From assembly GCA_964200075.2 (NCBI GenBank), contig CAXNAA020000571.1, positions 1-20,083 on the forward strand: DNA of 20,083 nt, read 5' to 3'. The position numbers were made by a program, and so were the translations under genes. The DNA is from Sphacelaria rigidula. Lineage: Eukaryota; Phaeophyceae; Sphacelariales. Below are positions 1-11,000 of the stretch, in pieces. Numbering within the stretch: position 1 is the stretch's first letter; every line of letters starts with the position of its first letter. The notes below the pieces were generated by a model. The model worked only from the letters and a program-made list of their open reading frames with translations, did not search any database and was not told the origin of the DNA.

Positions 1-337
1 GAAGGTCTTCACAAGTGTTTGATCTCTCGTGCACTCCCCCCAACTCGCGTGTGGTCAAGCGCCCGGTTGGGGTGGCGGACAATCAACGATGAATAACACC
101 CCCTAAGTTCATACTGGATCTATCTGGTTTTGCCGCAGCACCGTCCTTGCGGGCATGTGTGTGACAGAGAACAGTAATAGCGGTGACGGAAATATTGCCC
201 TGTTTTTCAAGGGCATGTTCTTCAGCGCACAGAGGCGCGTGTTGTCCAAAAGGAGAGGCAGAGATAAATTGATCTTCGCATCGATGATGAGGTGCTCAGG
301 CAAGACGAAGAGACGAGATCTCTCCGCAGGTCGGTCT

Positions 338-546
338 TTAGGCACAACATGGAAAATTCGGTTCATGCTGGTAACATGCATGATGCCAGTCTCTCGAGCG
401 TTTGGTAATCGCCGAGCGAGGACACACAAAGGACACGGGCGAGGAGCTTCCTCTCTGTCGTTGCTTCTCTCTCTGGTGATATCGCCATCGACACGCGTGT
501 ACACCGCATTCGTTGGGTGCACCTAGCCCGAACTGCCCAACTCCTC
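338..546 (-). CDS. possible terminal exon of the minus-strand gene
   Basis: Read on the minus strand, a CCGCAG acceptor just before 546 opens a frame of 68 codons ending at a TAA at 338. Its entry phase (two leftover bases) matches the one leftover base of the exon at 1078-781, so the two could be spliced across a 234-base GTGAGT...CAG intron. The peptide is Cys/Arg-rich and I recognise no domain. Overlapping frames on both strands are also open here, including a 137-codon minus frame at 522-109, so the choice of frame is not secure. I see no gene in 1-337 otherwise. Confidence 0.2.
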
Positions 547-780
547 CTGCGGAGTTTTGGTGCAAAATACCTTCCTTTTGTGCTCCTGTTTGGTATTTTC
601 CCAACGAAAGCGATTCGCGGGTTGAACCTCATTCTATAGTTCAACCCCAAAAATAAGGATCGGCTGTTTCATGGTATTTCTTGCGCCACGTATAGACCTC
701 GTTGACCGCTGTACCCTGAAGGGACAAAAAGAGCTACATTTTCTCTCTTTCTCTCTTGGTAACACAACACGTGTACTCAC

Positions 781-1078
781 CACCTGCACTTGCCCCCGCT
801 GATGCCGTTGGCGCAGTATCCCTAGCCTTGGCAAACATATCAACACCTCCATCACCCGCAACACTAGAAGCGGTAGCACCACCAGCAAGAGTGGGCCGCG
901 CCCCTAAAGTAAAGGGCCGTGCTGCAGGGGCCGTTGTTCCGCCATTAGAAGTGGGTGACGATCCCGCCGAGGCAAAGTGAGGTAGCTTGATATGTCGAAT
1001 TTCCACACGTTCAGCTGCGGATGATCCAGCCTTATCAGGGACCGGGCAGGACTTACGAGGCCGTGAGAAGAGTTCCAT
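781..1078 (-). CDS. probable first exon of a minus-strand gene, function unknown
   Basis: On the minus strand an ATG at 1078 lies in a good eukaryotic start context (AAC before it, G after it). It opens 99 codons that run into a strong donor, exon...GGTG|GTGAGT, at 781/780. The peptide begins MELFSRPRK, has a short polar stretch (about residues 15-40), then becomes low-complexity and rich in Ala, Gly, Ser, Thr and Pro. No signal peptide, membrane segment or known domain is visible. The frame stays open about 15 codons past the donor before a stop, so reading through is possible but less likely. It is transcribed away from the channel gene on the + strand. A + strand frame at 756-980 is probably its shadow. 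I do not recognise the gene. Confidence 0.45.
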
Positions 1079-1356
1079 GTTGACGATATATCACTTGTAG
1101 TACGTAGTGGGGATGTGAACGCGCCGTGCTCGGGACAGGGATTTGCTCAGGAATTTGTGGCACTGTGATTCGTGCATGAGTCGACATCGGAGAACATTCG
1201 GTGAAGGACAACAACCATGTCAAATATCATGAGGTCCGTGTATGTGAAATGTGCGTCGTTCAATGACAAAGGGGGGATTAAAATCGCCATTTGGTGTACA
1301 CAACGGGGCAAGACGTGTTGTCACCGGTGACGGTTGTGGTCAAAGAGATACACACT

Positions 1357-1571
1357 GTAATGCGTGAGAGGACCGCGTGCTTAGAAGACAGCGCCGTAGT
1401 TCAAAACACCTCAGGATCGACGTTTTTCATAACCAATCGGGCCAGTCCCTGGAGGTACTACGCCCCTGACCATAACCGTAACACTAACCCTGACTCTAAC
1501 CCTAACCCTAACCATAGGGATGTTCAAATTCCGATGCGGTCCTCTAAGCACGCGATCCTCTCACGCATTAC
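1357..1571 (-). mobile_element. MITE-like element with internal telomere-like repeats, copy 1
   Basis: Both ends carry an inverted repeat of about 36 bp, starting GTAATGCGTGAGAGGACCGC on the left and mirrored on the right (33 of 36 positions match by eye). The interior holds a run of CCCTAA-type units, partly degenerate (about 1480-1516). The same 215-bp sequence, inverted and roughly 85% identical, lies at 14231-14445, which defines a dispersed element. No transposase is encoded, so it would be a non-autonomous terminal-inverted-repeat element. Flanks are CA-rich and no clear target-site duplication can be read. I call it minus only to make the TTAGGG strand of copy 2 plus. Confidence 0.75.
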
Positions 1572-2540
1572 ACACACAACGTGCTGTCTGAGAAACGTTT
1601 GGTATTTCCGTCCGACTGAACACATGTTTATGGCCGTGTGCGAGCTTGTTCTGCGGAATAACGACGACCTTAACTCAAACAATGGATTTGGGATGAGGGA
1701 GCGGCAGAAAAAATGCTTCAACATCTCTCTTTCACCTCTATCGTTGAACGGCGCCTCATCTCATGCCACCAAAACATGCGATGTACCTCGCTTTTCCGCG
1801 CGAATCATGGATTTCAACTGTGCCTACACGAAATTCGACAGCGCGTGGCAGTGCATCAAGCCTTTCCATCCCAGCGTTGGCAAGAGAGAGCAGCAGCTCC
1901 AACTATGTACGGTATCACCTGTTGGGCACGAGGTTCATTTTTGGAATAATACCTTCCTGCTAAAGCTGGGCAGCTTCCTCTCTATTCAGCACCACTCAAT
2001 GGCAGATGGGAGCTTATTTCGTGTTTTCTAAACCCTGAATCATGCATAGTTTCAAAACCAAAATGATCAGCAGAGTTTGTCGCATTGTGACAGCGGCCAG
2101 CCCGGGACCCATCACTGACATCAGGCGTGCGCCATATGGTCGAGGCCACGATACCAACTTGCGCCAACCACCACACAACATACGAGAAGAAAAATATACT
2201 AATAGAGCGATTGACATTCTAGAGTAAATCGCACATGTCGTACCCTTCCACTCCTCACCTTCTTCCTGCAGCTGTCGATCGAGTGATGATATAGTGGTGG
2301 TATTGTATGTACTGTGTGTGGCTCATGTGCTGCGTTCGTTTCCCGTCGTCCTAAATGCTTTCGTCGTTGATCGGACCCGCGGTCAAACGATCGCAAATCA
2401 CAAGAGCGCAAGTGAGAAATTCAAACGAATGCACTACCCTTGTGACATTCAAATCATTCTCTACTGGAAACAGCCGTGCGCACAAACTGGGCTACTGAAC
2501 CAGGAGGAGGGAGATTAGCAGTTGCATAAGTTACTGCCGG

Positions 2541-2630
2541 TCGCTCCGGTGGCTCAGTTGGTAACCTCGTATATCTAACAAAAGTACAACCGGGGTTCGA
2601 TCCCTCCGAGGACCATCTTGACGCCTTTTT
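2541..2630 (+). mobile_element. tRNA-derived SINE-like unit A
   Basis: A pol III A-box-like sequence (TGGCTCAGTTGG, 2550-2561) is followed 33 bases later by a near-perfect B box (GGTTCGATCCC, 2594-2604), then by a T run (about 2625) that could terminate pol III. The ends do not form a clean 7-bp acceptor stem and there is no convincing anticodon arm, so this is not a functional tRNA. The segment CTAACAAAAGTACAACCGGG between the boxes recurs, with changes, in unit B on the minus strand. That supports a repeated tRNA-derived element over a chance tRNA relic. Confidence 0.5.
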
Positions 2631-2784
2631 CTGCAGAATGAACAATCTGAGAAAAAGTCTGGTACACACCAGTCGTCAAAATGAAGACACATGTTCCCGC
2701 CCGTAAGCCGACGAACCGCTTGGGGCAGCGCTGATTAGAGGGATTACAACCCACGGGTGAAATCGGAGTCTAATAGTCTAATCA

Positions 2785-2850
2785 ACTGTCGGACCCCGGT
2801 TGTACTTTAGTTAGATGTACAACATATTATCCACTAAGCCGACAGTCAGC
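2785..2850 (-). mobile_element. tRNA-derived SINE-like unit B, head-to-head with unit C
   Basis: Read on the minus strand from 2850, the sequence runs GCTGACTGTCGGCTTAGTGG, continues into a TATGTTGTACATCTAAC segment and ends AAAGTACAACCGGGG. It shares the middle segment with unit A (2541-2630) and the start with unit C. The B box is degenerate (GGGGTCCGAC). Its two ends also pair (ACTGTCGG with CCGACAGT), enclosing 2787-2848. This is a repeat copy and not a tRNA gene. Confidence 0.45.
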
Positions 2851-2859
2851 GCTGACTGT
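2842..2859. repeat. perfect 18-bp palindrome at the SINE junction
   Basis: ACAGTCAGC followed directly by its exact reverse complement GCTGACTGT, with its centre between 2850 and 2851. It sits where units B and C meet head to head. Beyond the perfect core the two arms continue as an imperfect inverted repeat of about 30 bases each side (TTAGTGGATAATATGTTGT against CTCAGTGGATATGTTGT). Confidence 0.8.
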
Positions 2860-2935
2860 TAGCTCAGTGGATATGTTGTATATTTAACACTCGGAACCTT
2901 CTGACGGTTGGGTCGTGGGTTCAAATCTCGGAGCG
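2851..2935 (+). mobile_element. tRNA-derived SINE-like unit C
   Basis: An A-box-like sequence (TTAGCTCAGTGG, 2859-2870) is followed by a B-box-like sequence (GGGTTCAAATCTC, 2917-2929) at a tRNA-like distance. No intact cloverleaf can be drawn. It is related to units A and B, and lies in inverted orientation to B. The sequence after 2935 shows no clear tail. Confidence 0.45.
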
Positions 2936-4728
2936 ATCGGGGATTCTTTCTCACACGATGCCCAACAGTGGAGAGCGATTATGTCGTGGATACACAAAGA
3001 TCGACCTGACGGTGGACGAGAAAAAGGGACTGCTGAACCCCTCTCGCGATACAAAACAAAGGCAAGCACCGTAGAACGAAGGTGGAGTACTAAAAACAAA
3101 CAAAAAAGAAAAAAACTCCTGTGTTGACCCTTCTCCTGTGTGATCCTGGCTGGTGCGCCCACACATTATATACCAAAAGGTGTAGTCCGGTGTCCAGAAT
3201 AGATGGGACGACAACACATACATACACATAATCTACAAAACGAATGCACGTTACCCGTTGGATTACTTGCCGTCGCTCCTACGTTGCGACCACATAATAA
3301 TAATATTAGCCCAAGGCACCTTGTTCCCACGCCACAACCCCGCATCCCCAGGTCCATGAAGAGAGCACCACAACAGTACCAACAGTCAGCCATACAAATA
3401 CTACATATATTCATATATACGGTGATATCTCCCTACAGGTTTGTTGAGGTATTTACTGCGCTGTACAGCAGTAGTAACGTCTGCAAACAACAGTGCAGTA
3501 GTGTAAAGGTGGACATGTCTAAAATATATCTGCGCATGAATACTTCAAAGCTGCACAGATGGTTAAGGTACGCTTTCGGAGCAGTTAAGGAACAAAATAC
3601 AGTTGGTTAAACTCAAAGTAAGTGCGTGTAAGCTACACACCACCAGTGCAATATAGTGCGCATGGCGTACAATCAGTGCATAGATGCTCACAGTATAGAG
3701 GAGAATGCACTATCAGCCAACGCTACCCCAAATACAAACGGGCGTCGTCAAGTTGCCATGATCCCATCCACCTACTATCTCAGCCAGAAACATCAATTTC
3801 CGCCAAGATGTGCCCGTCACGTACGTCCGGGTCAAGATGGTCTCCTTAGAAGCACGGAACTCTTGACCCTACGACGAGTACTCGTTCTACAAAGCACACG
3901 CAGGCTCGTCATACATAGAATGAACATAGCCAGCAGCCAGTAAACAACCAAGGAGTGCTCTAGAACGATATTATTGTCGTCAGATTTCTACATTACAGCG
4001 TTGCGTCAAGTGCAGGCTGAAATGTGGCACCACAGAGTACTCACTTACTGTACGTATGTCAATCATGCATGGCCATCCATTTTTCCCATTTCCTACTCTT
4101 TTTTTAGCATGACTAAAATCTCTCCGCATCGCAGGGTATTGTTGATGTATCATCGCAACCAGGGAGCGCAGAGGGAGCGAGGGGTGGATCGCAAAGCTAG
4201 TGAAGTTAGGAACAGGTCGTCGCCGCTTTCGTGTTGTTGTGTGAACTACGCTGTGGTACTGGAATGTTGTACTGCAGACGTTCGCCAAAGTCCGGACATC
4301 AAACAGGCATATATCTGCTCTTTATACTACGGTCATGATCCAGACGGAATGATGGATCCCCATTGATTGTGGCCTACTCGCTCGGTTTCACCCCTACTAC
4401 AGCGCTGTAGCGGTGGTTACAAAAGAAACAGATAGCCTGGCAGCATAATTCGTTGTCGCCCATGCTATGCTAGGGCAGTAACTAATCTGAGGGATAGCCG
4501 CTGCTCTCGAATTGGAATAGAGATATATCACCTTCCTTCTCGCCGCATATTTACGCGGCGTGAAGGGCGTCGATTGAACGCGTGATTGCGCCGCACGCTT
4601 CATGATCCTATCATCCTGAAGACATGAGGAATACAAAAAGAGACCGCGCAACCTTACCAGCTTCCGTACATGACCAAGATGACATTGTTCTACCAACAGT
4701 ATACACGAGGTTTGGGTTTCTTCGGTAG

Positions 4729-5065
4729 ATAAATCGACAAGAGAAGAGTTACACACGCGGCACGAGATACGGGCCCTCACGCGTTACTTCGTTGTGTCGG
4801 GTCACAGCGGGAAGATGTGCAGCTTGCGGATAGACGAAGTCGCCTACAGGCTTGTGGCCAATCCGTGGTTCGACCGCTTTATTATCATGATGATCCTCAT
4901 CAACTGTGTGTTCTTGGCTTTGTATGACCCTACCAAGACCCACGACAAGCAGGCCACATTTATTGTGGTTGGCGATTATGTGTTCTCCATCATCTTCACA
5001 GCGGAATTGCTTGTCAAGTGGATAGCCCTCAGCGTACCAACCTACTTCAGAGACAAGTGGAATTG
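4729..5065 (+). CDS. channel exon: domain I pre-S1, S1, S2
   Basis: The frame is open from 4683 (after a TGA at 4680) to a GTGAGT donor at 5066. S1 reads FDRFIIMMILINCVFLALYD, preceded by the amphipathic segment ending VANPWF that is usual before S1. S2 (FIVVGDYVFSIIFTAELLVK) carries the expected acidic residue and Lys of the gating-charge transfer site. The exon ends inside NW of the S2-S3 turn, two bases into a codon. The start is uncertain: TTCTTCGGTAG at 4728 is the better acceptor, and CAACAG at 4699 is an alternative. A start at ATG 4815 would cut into the pre-S1 segment. N-terminal coding probably lies further upstream. Confidence 0.85.
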
Positions 5066-8000
5066 GTGAGTGCTTTGACAGAACAGGTTACCAACACCAC
5101 ACAGCACTTTCACTAGGGTGGACAGTCAACGCCATTCTCAGTGCTTGAACTAGCTTTCCGCATCCACACTGTATATATATATATGTATATATATATATAC
5201 GTGTGTATCTACTTGAGGACGAAGGACGCGCTCACGATATCCAGTAGGGTAGTCGAGCGCTCATCTAAACCCGTGCAGTGATACTCTGTCACACGTTGAC
5301 TTCGCACGTTTTTCTCGTGGACTTCCCGTGATTCAGGGTGGACTTTATTGTGGTCTTGGAAAGTGTGACCAGCATGATCCTTGATGCATTGCATAGCACA
5401 AATAATCTGGATGTGTCTGCGCTGCGGGCCCTCCGCGTCCTTCGACCTTTGCGAGCCGTGACCTACATCCAACAGGTTCGTTTTGTCGTTCTCGTCCGAT
5501 AGCGAGGGGTACATGCATGTGAACGGGCAATATGTATGTAGAGACACACGGTGCACGAGTACTCTGTGCACTGTGTTCCGGTAGCTTCAAGTGCAATGAG
5601 ATGGCAACTGCCACACACTGACTGGGATTTCGTTGTTCATCGAAGCAGCGCGCCGCAGTAATGCCTGTGCACTCTCGGCCGTTACCCTCTTGCAGACAAC
5701 GAACGCCAAGGATGTGCCGGTGGACTGGAATTGGAGATATGTGCACCTGGGGGGGTGGGGAAGCAGATTACAAGATCTGTGTACTCGATGGTTGCCAAAG
5801 ACAAAAAGGAGTTAGCTAGTCGACATCTCAAGCGATATATGTGCTATTTTCGCCTCTCTGGATAGTACCGTGCGTCCTTTGCTTTTATTGCGTGACACTA
5901 CCTACCCTGCCCGCTAGTACCGTGGTAGATTGTCTGTGGAGCAAAACACACGAAGTGGACAAGGATATGTTTACTGGTAGTGCCAACGATACTGCCCTAA
6001 CCCCCTAGTGCTTTATGAGTATTAATGAACATATATGAGTCGGCACTACATGGTTCCACATAGAGAATCTTCATGGAAACGACTTTCAATTGATCGGAAG
6101 TGTTTATGAAGGCTCACACCCATGTTCTTGGTTTATCCTGTACAGTGGGGGTCCCGGCGTAGTGCAGCGGGTCGCTAGCGCGGCATGAACGCACTATTAT
6201 GCTGAGACCCTGCCGCATGCTGGAATAGTACAACTACTTGATTTCAGTAGAGCGGATTGGACGTGTGAAAAATGATGTTTACGGTGCTGTGGTGGCACCC
6301 CGCACGGAGCAGCACTGTGGTGGGATGTAACAGCAACGTGCACGCCCACTACCCGCTGGAGCATAAGTCTAATACTTGAAACCAGGCCACAATATGCCGC
6401 GGATATTGTCACCCCCCCCCCCAAAAAAAAAATCCACCGGGTTCCAAATTGTGGGGCCTACATGCCTCGAAATCGAAGCGTGGGCACCTCTGACTAAATG
6501 CGAGTTGTGTCCCTACGAGTTACTTACGGGCTGGGCCAGGCGGCTGTATTTTTAGTGTGGTTAACAACAGGTCATACGCAGCCTACTTTGAGGAGTTAGG
6601 CGCTGAGGTTTTGACAATAGTTACTTATTATCGCGACACGAAACATATATTCAAGCAACGACGAAAAGTTGATCTGGAAGTTCAAGCGATTTGAATTTTC
6701 ATTAAAATATAAAAATATCTCGACTTCCTGAAAGGAATTAATAACGGGGATTGCTTGATTCGCGATTTTTGAACTTGGGTGGAGAAGATCCCTGTCATTT
6801 TTCGGTTCAAATCTCCTGTAATTGGGCTGTGCTTGCAACGTTTTTTGGAGTGTCGCTGCGCTCAAGTGGTTTAACCGATTGAGAAGTTCAGTCAATGGAG
6901 GTCATGGGTTTGAATCCCGGCACGAAAATGTTATATTTTGCAACTGTGAGAAAAAACGATCACCATCGGCGATTGCACCGCGGAAAAGCGTTGCAGCCCA
7001 CTTCCAGTTGGATACATGTGCCTGTGCTCATTGTATGTGACAATCGGCTCGGAGGTCCTCTCCCATGATGCAGCTGCTCACGAGTTCGATGTTATCTCGT
7101 AGCATACCCAGTGCACTCTTTATCTCCGTATCAATGTCATATACGAAAGTCTGCCGGGTTTAATTACAAAAGAAATATCAGAACATGGTTGCAAGCCACG
7201 AAATGAGACGCACCTCATACTTAATGTAGTACAATAGCACCATCCCCAAAACTGTGCCAATCGAACGGCGGCGGGTCCGGAGATCACAGCGATATGCTCA
7301 CATCGAGATGATTCGGAAGAGCGAAAGAGTTGTTGTGAGCTCAGAACGGGTTCCACGTTTTACGACTGGCCCAGCTCACACGTGTCACCTACGTGTCATC
7401 TTGTAGCTGGACCCTTGGAGCACTGGCGGAGATGAAGCAGTAAACAAGAGTTTCGACATACAGTAGTTGGAACTACAATTGCTCGTAGCTGATAGCTGTA
7501 GGAGAGTATGTGACCGTGCAAAAATCGCTGAAAGCCCCGTAAACAGCTTCGAATGTGTGTACTACGCCCTGCCCGATTTCTGATCAGCAAGGCCATTGCT
7601 AAGACAGCCTACGGCTGAATGTTGTTTTTTTTATATCAAGCTGAATCATTGTCTACTGTACCCAGTCCCTCCAAAATTGAAGACAAGTGAAATCACAAAG
7701 ACGCACCAATACGATGTATCCGAGACCCCCTAATATTCTCCGAGGGCTTTGTGTTCGCAAGGTGTGTAATGTATGTTGACCAGCAATAATATCATGATTA
7801 CGTCGACTTGTGTGCAGGTGAAACTCCTTTTTGAAACAGTCATCAGCGCATTCAGAGTGGTGAATACGCTTCTCTTTTGCGTCGGTTGCGCTCTCCTCTT
7901 CTTCGGGAATGTCGGGTGAGTTGGCAGTTACTCACTTTGTAGTAGAATGAGTAAGGCAAAATGCATCGGTGATGGTAAGACGAACGCAAAAGGTGAAACA

Positions 8001-11000
8001 GAAAATGCTGACCCACTCTTTTTACATCGTAATACTCAGCCCTGATGCCACATGGGCTGATGCCTCCGTCTAATCGTCGGACGTATTTTTACACCAACCC
8101 TTGATGAGGGCTCGACTCTCAGAAAACCCACATTTCCATTGAACACACTCTTGGATCGAAGCTTCCAGCACCGTTTCACTCCATACTACGCCGCAGGTTT
8201 GAGGAAGTTTGCTGGGTTGTCAGATCCCATTCCCGAGACAACGATTGCAGGCAATAAGAACTCAAAAACCCAACAGACCACTGCGGTTTGCTGTGATTTC
8301 GAGTCGCGATCCCCAAAATAACGATTGCCGACAGTACGTACGCCGGAATCAGAGATATCATCGCTAGAAATACAATACGGCGGGAGTCGAGTTCAATCCA
8401 CTTGTGGCGCGAATTTGTCTGCGAATGCCTCGGTGTCAGGTACACCTGTTGGGCAGATGTGTTCGAAAACACCTGTCTCGACGAGTCTTCTCACGAGGCG
8501 CTTGATATCGGACTATCCTGTGGTCTAGGGTACACGTGTCCTGACGGGTACAAATGCCTCCCCAGGAACGATATCATCGTCATCAACAACACCAATGCCA
8601 ACACCTCCAGCGAACTCATGTTCGAGCTCAACTACGGGGTTACCGGATACTACGACATATGGCACGCGTGGCTTCAGGTGTATACTCGGTCGACTGCTTC
8701 AGCGCGTTCATTCTCTGACACTAGCTTACCCCGCATGAAGTACACTTCCGGGGGGTGGGCATCCGTTTGTTGACTCCATTTGAATTGGCGAGAATGTTCA
8801 AAACAAGGCGAACTAAGCAGAAACGAGAAGAGCCACGACCACGAATGTTGTTCCTGCGGATGCTTTTCTGCAATATTTTGCTCCACACATTCCCTTGCCC
8901 CGTTGGTGTTGCCTCAATTTAAGGTTCACGCCTACGATCAGGTCAATACTCGGCTCACACGAAATTCTTGTTGCTTGTTTAACAGGCATTCCAGGTGGTA
9001 TCACTAGACGGCTGGCAGCAAGTGATGTGGCACACTCAAGATGCTGCGGGGTATGTGACATGGGTGTACTTCCTCGTGCTTATGATCTTGGGCAGCGTTC
9101 TGCTTGTCTCTGTGAGTACCCACATATACGATTTACCCCGTTCCCGCCCATTTCACCCGCTGTTCCAGTACCACCTATCCATTATTATGAGGAGCCCGTT
9201 GCTCAGTTGTGGACGGCTACCTAAGCATATGAATATCTATATTACATGCTGTTATCGACTATTATACTCTTCCTCTGTGACGCACGGTACGGAGAGTTTG
9301 TGATTCTTTCCGATCAACTCACATTCAATAATGTTTTCCGATACAACCTAATTCTTGGAATTCGACAACAGAATAATTGCAAGTTCCCTTCTCAGTTTCA
9401 GAAGCCTGCGCAATACCTGTAGCGGTGGACTGAAAAAAAATATCAAAACATTTCCCATGTTTGTCGCAAGCCAGTCCTTGTAGGTTGCGCTACTTACTTT
9501 CGTGATGTGTCTGAATAAATGTTGAATCGAATGCCGCTATTGTTGCTTCCTCGGTAAATGGCCTTAGTAACGTTTTTCACGAAACAGTTTTAATCGAGCA
9601 GGAGGTGAGAATCTAGCTCGGAGAATCAGGTCGAAGCGCTAAAGTTGCAGTACTGTTTGTATCCCCTTCGAATATCAGGTCTTGACCTGATTTCGGTGTC
9701 AACAGGGAAAAGAATCGTCGAACATCAAACTTGAAATCAACGGTTTTTTACCGGTTTTATACCGCATGCTGTCGCAGAGGTCAACTGAATGAGGTTATTG
9801 CACACTACGTTGTATACCTGTAAAGATTTATCTCTAACCAAATATTGGATACTCGTTTATTCTTACAGTATCCGACGTTCGCAGCAGAAGTGTTCTTACT
9901 GTGTTCGCTTTGGACATCAGACGCCGTCCGACGAATAGTATTCACCACACTTATTCGAGTTTCGCCTTCAGCCATGCTTTCTGAGGTTTTCATCCAGACC
10001 GGAGACAAACATCAACCAGAAGAAGCTATGTCAGAAGCGCCCTGGATTATTACCCTGGTGGTTTCCTCTACACCCCGCGAGTACGGAATGGCAGTGCCTA
10101 CGTTCAACCTCCGATCAAACGTGAACTTAATATCGCTATCCACCGTTTCCCTTGAATGCTGAACTGTAACTTAAGCGCATGATGAGTTTTTCTTTTCCAA
10201 TTCCGTTCCCGCTCGTATATTTCCGGTGCTGAGTTTCCCCGAGTTGGAGACGACCGTCAAAAACGAGGAGCGTCATCGGATGTTGCGCGGCTGTTGTACT
10301 CGAAGCTTGATTCGAGTACCAGGGTTGAATCGAGTGCTCTCGTTGGCATGCCATTTTCTTACACTACGTCCTCAGATGTTCCCCGCTGTAATTTCAACGA
10401 AGCTGGAGGCGGCCATCGAGCGTGAAGAGGAGCGAAAGCGGAAAGAGATTGAACAGGGCAAGAACACAATCATACGCAAAGGCACCCATGCCAAAAAAGG
10501 CACACAACTGAGCGAACTCGAACTGCTCGTGAATGACTACTCCAGGATAGAAGCCGATGAGATTGCGGTGAGACTATATCTCTAGCATCCCTAGCCATTA
10601 CCCATGAGTCCCAACTCTAACTCTACACTTGACCTCAAACCTTACGACCGAGAACCAAAAACCTCATGCTGACCGTGACCCTAAGCCGTAAAGGCGTAAA
10701 GCCGTAACGACTGTTCCAGAATGCAAGTCTGTGACCCGACACCAGCTTTCGGCGAAAACACACCCAGACTGGGTTGCACGTCGAGTTTGATGTGCAGTTT
10801 GGGGTACAGTGAAATTGTGATGAAACCAATTGGTCACTTTCTCCGAGAAATGTTTAAACTCTGGTGTGGCCGTCCGGGAGACCAATCGACGACCTCCGGT
10901 CCGACATGGACACGTCTTGCACGCCTGGAGATTGCATTCATGCGCGCATGGTGGTTCAGGATAATTTATGTGTTTCCGGCCGCCCATTCTATTCAACAGT

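Larger units (their letters stand above)
1079..4728. other. intergenic region, repeat-rich, holds unseen channel 5' end
   Basis: No frame here looks like a conserved protein. Visible contents are the 215-bp inverted-repeat element (1357-1571), three tRNA-derived SINE-like units (2541-2935), a few short purine- or T-rich tracts and a small hairpin (CGCCGC/GCGGCG, 4541-4560). The open frames in 3203-4366 have neither composition nor motif that I can tie to a family. The promoter and N-terminal exon(s) of the channel gene should lie in this stretch. A GTAAGT at 3616 is a possible donor, but I could not tie an exon to it. Confidence 0.5.
5476..7817 (+). other. intron 2 (2.3 kb)
   Basis: This is the largest intron seen. 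It contains a C11A10 run (6412-6432), an AT-rich block (about 6600-6830), a tRNA-like SINE unit (6855-6925) and a T-rich tract near 7625. Its short open frames show no channel motif. Alignment from S4 to S5 is continuous across it, so no exon is expected inside. It ends TGTGCAG at 7817. Confidence 0.7.

Noticed and set aside
155-526. + strand 123-codon open frame
   Set aside because: Overlaps longer minus frames, shows no domain or splice support; composition uninformative.
2541-2614. Functional tRNA gene
   Set aside because: A and B boxes are good, but no acceptor stem or anticodon arm pairs properly.
3203-4366. Open frames possibly coding the channel N-terminus
   Set aside because: No similarity to channel N-termini could be recognised and donors did not join in phase to the first S1 exon.
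6151-6225. Further tRNA-like sequence (GGCGTAGTGCAGCGGG...)
   Set aside because: Only a partial A box; no B box at the expected distance.
9845-10162. 105-codon open frame in intron 5
   Set aside because: S6 of domain I joins directly from 9111 to 10376; the frame has no channel motif.
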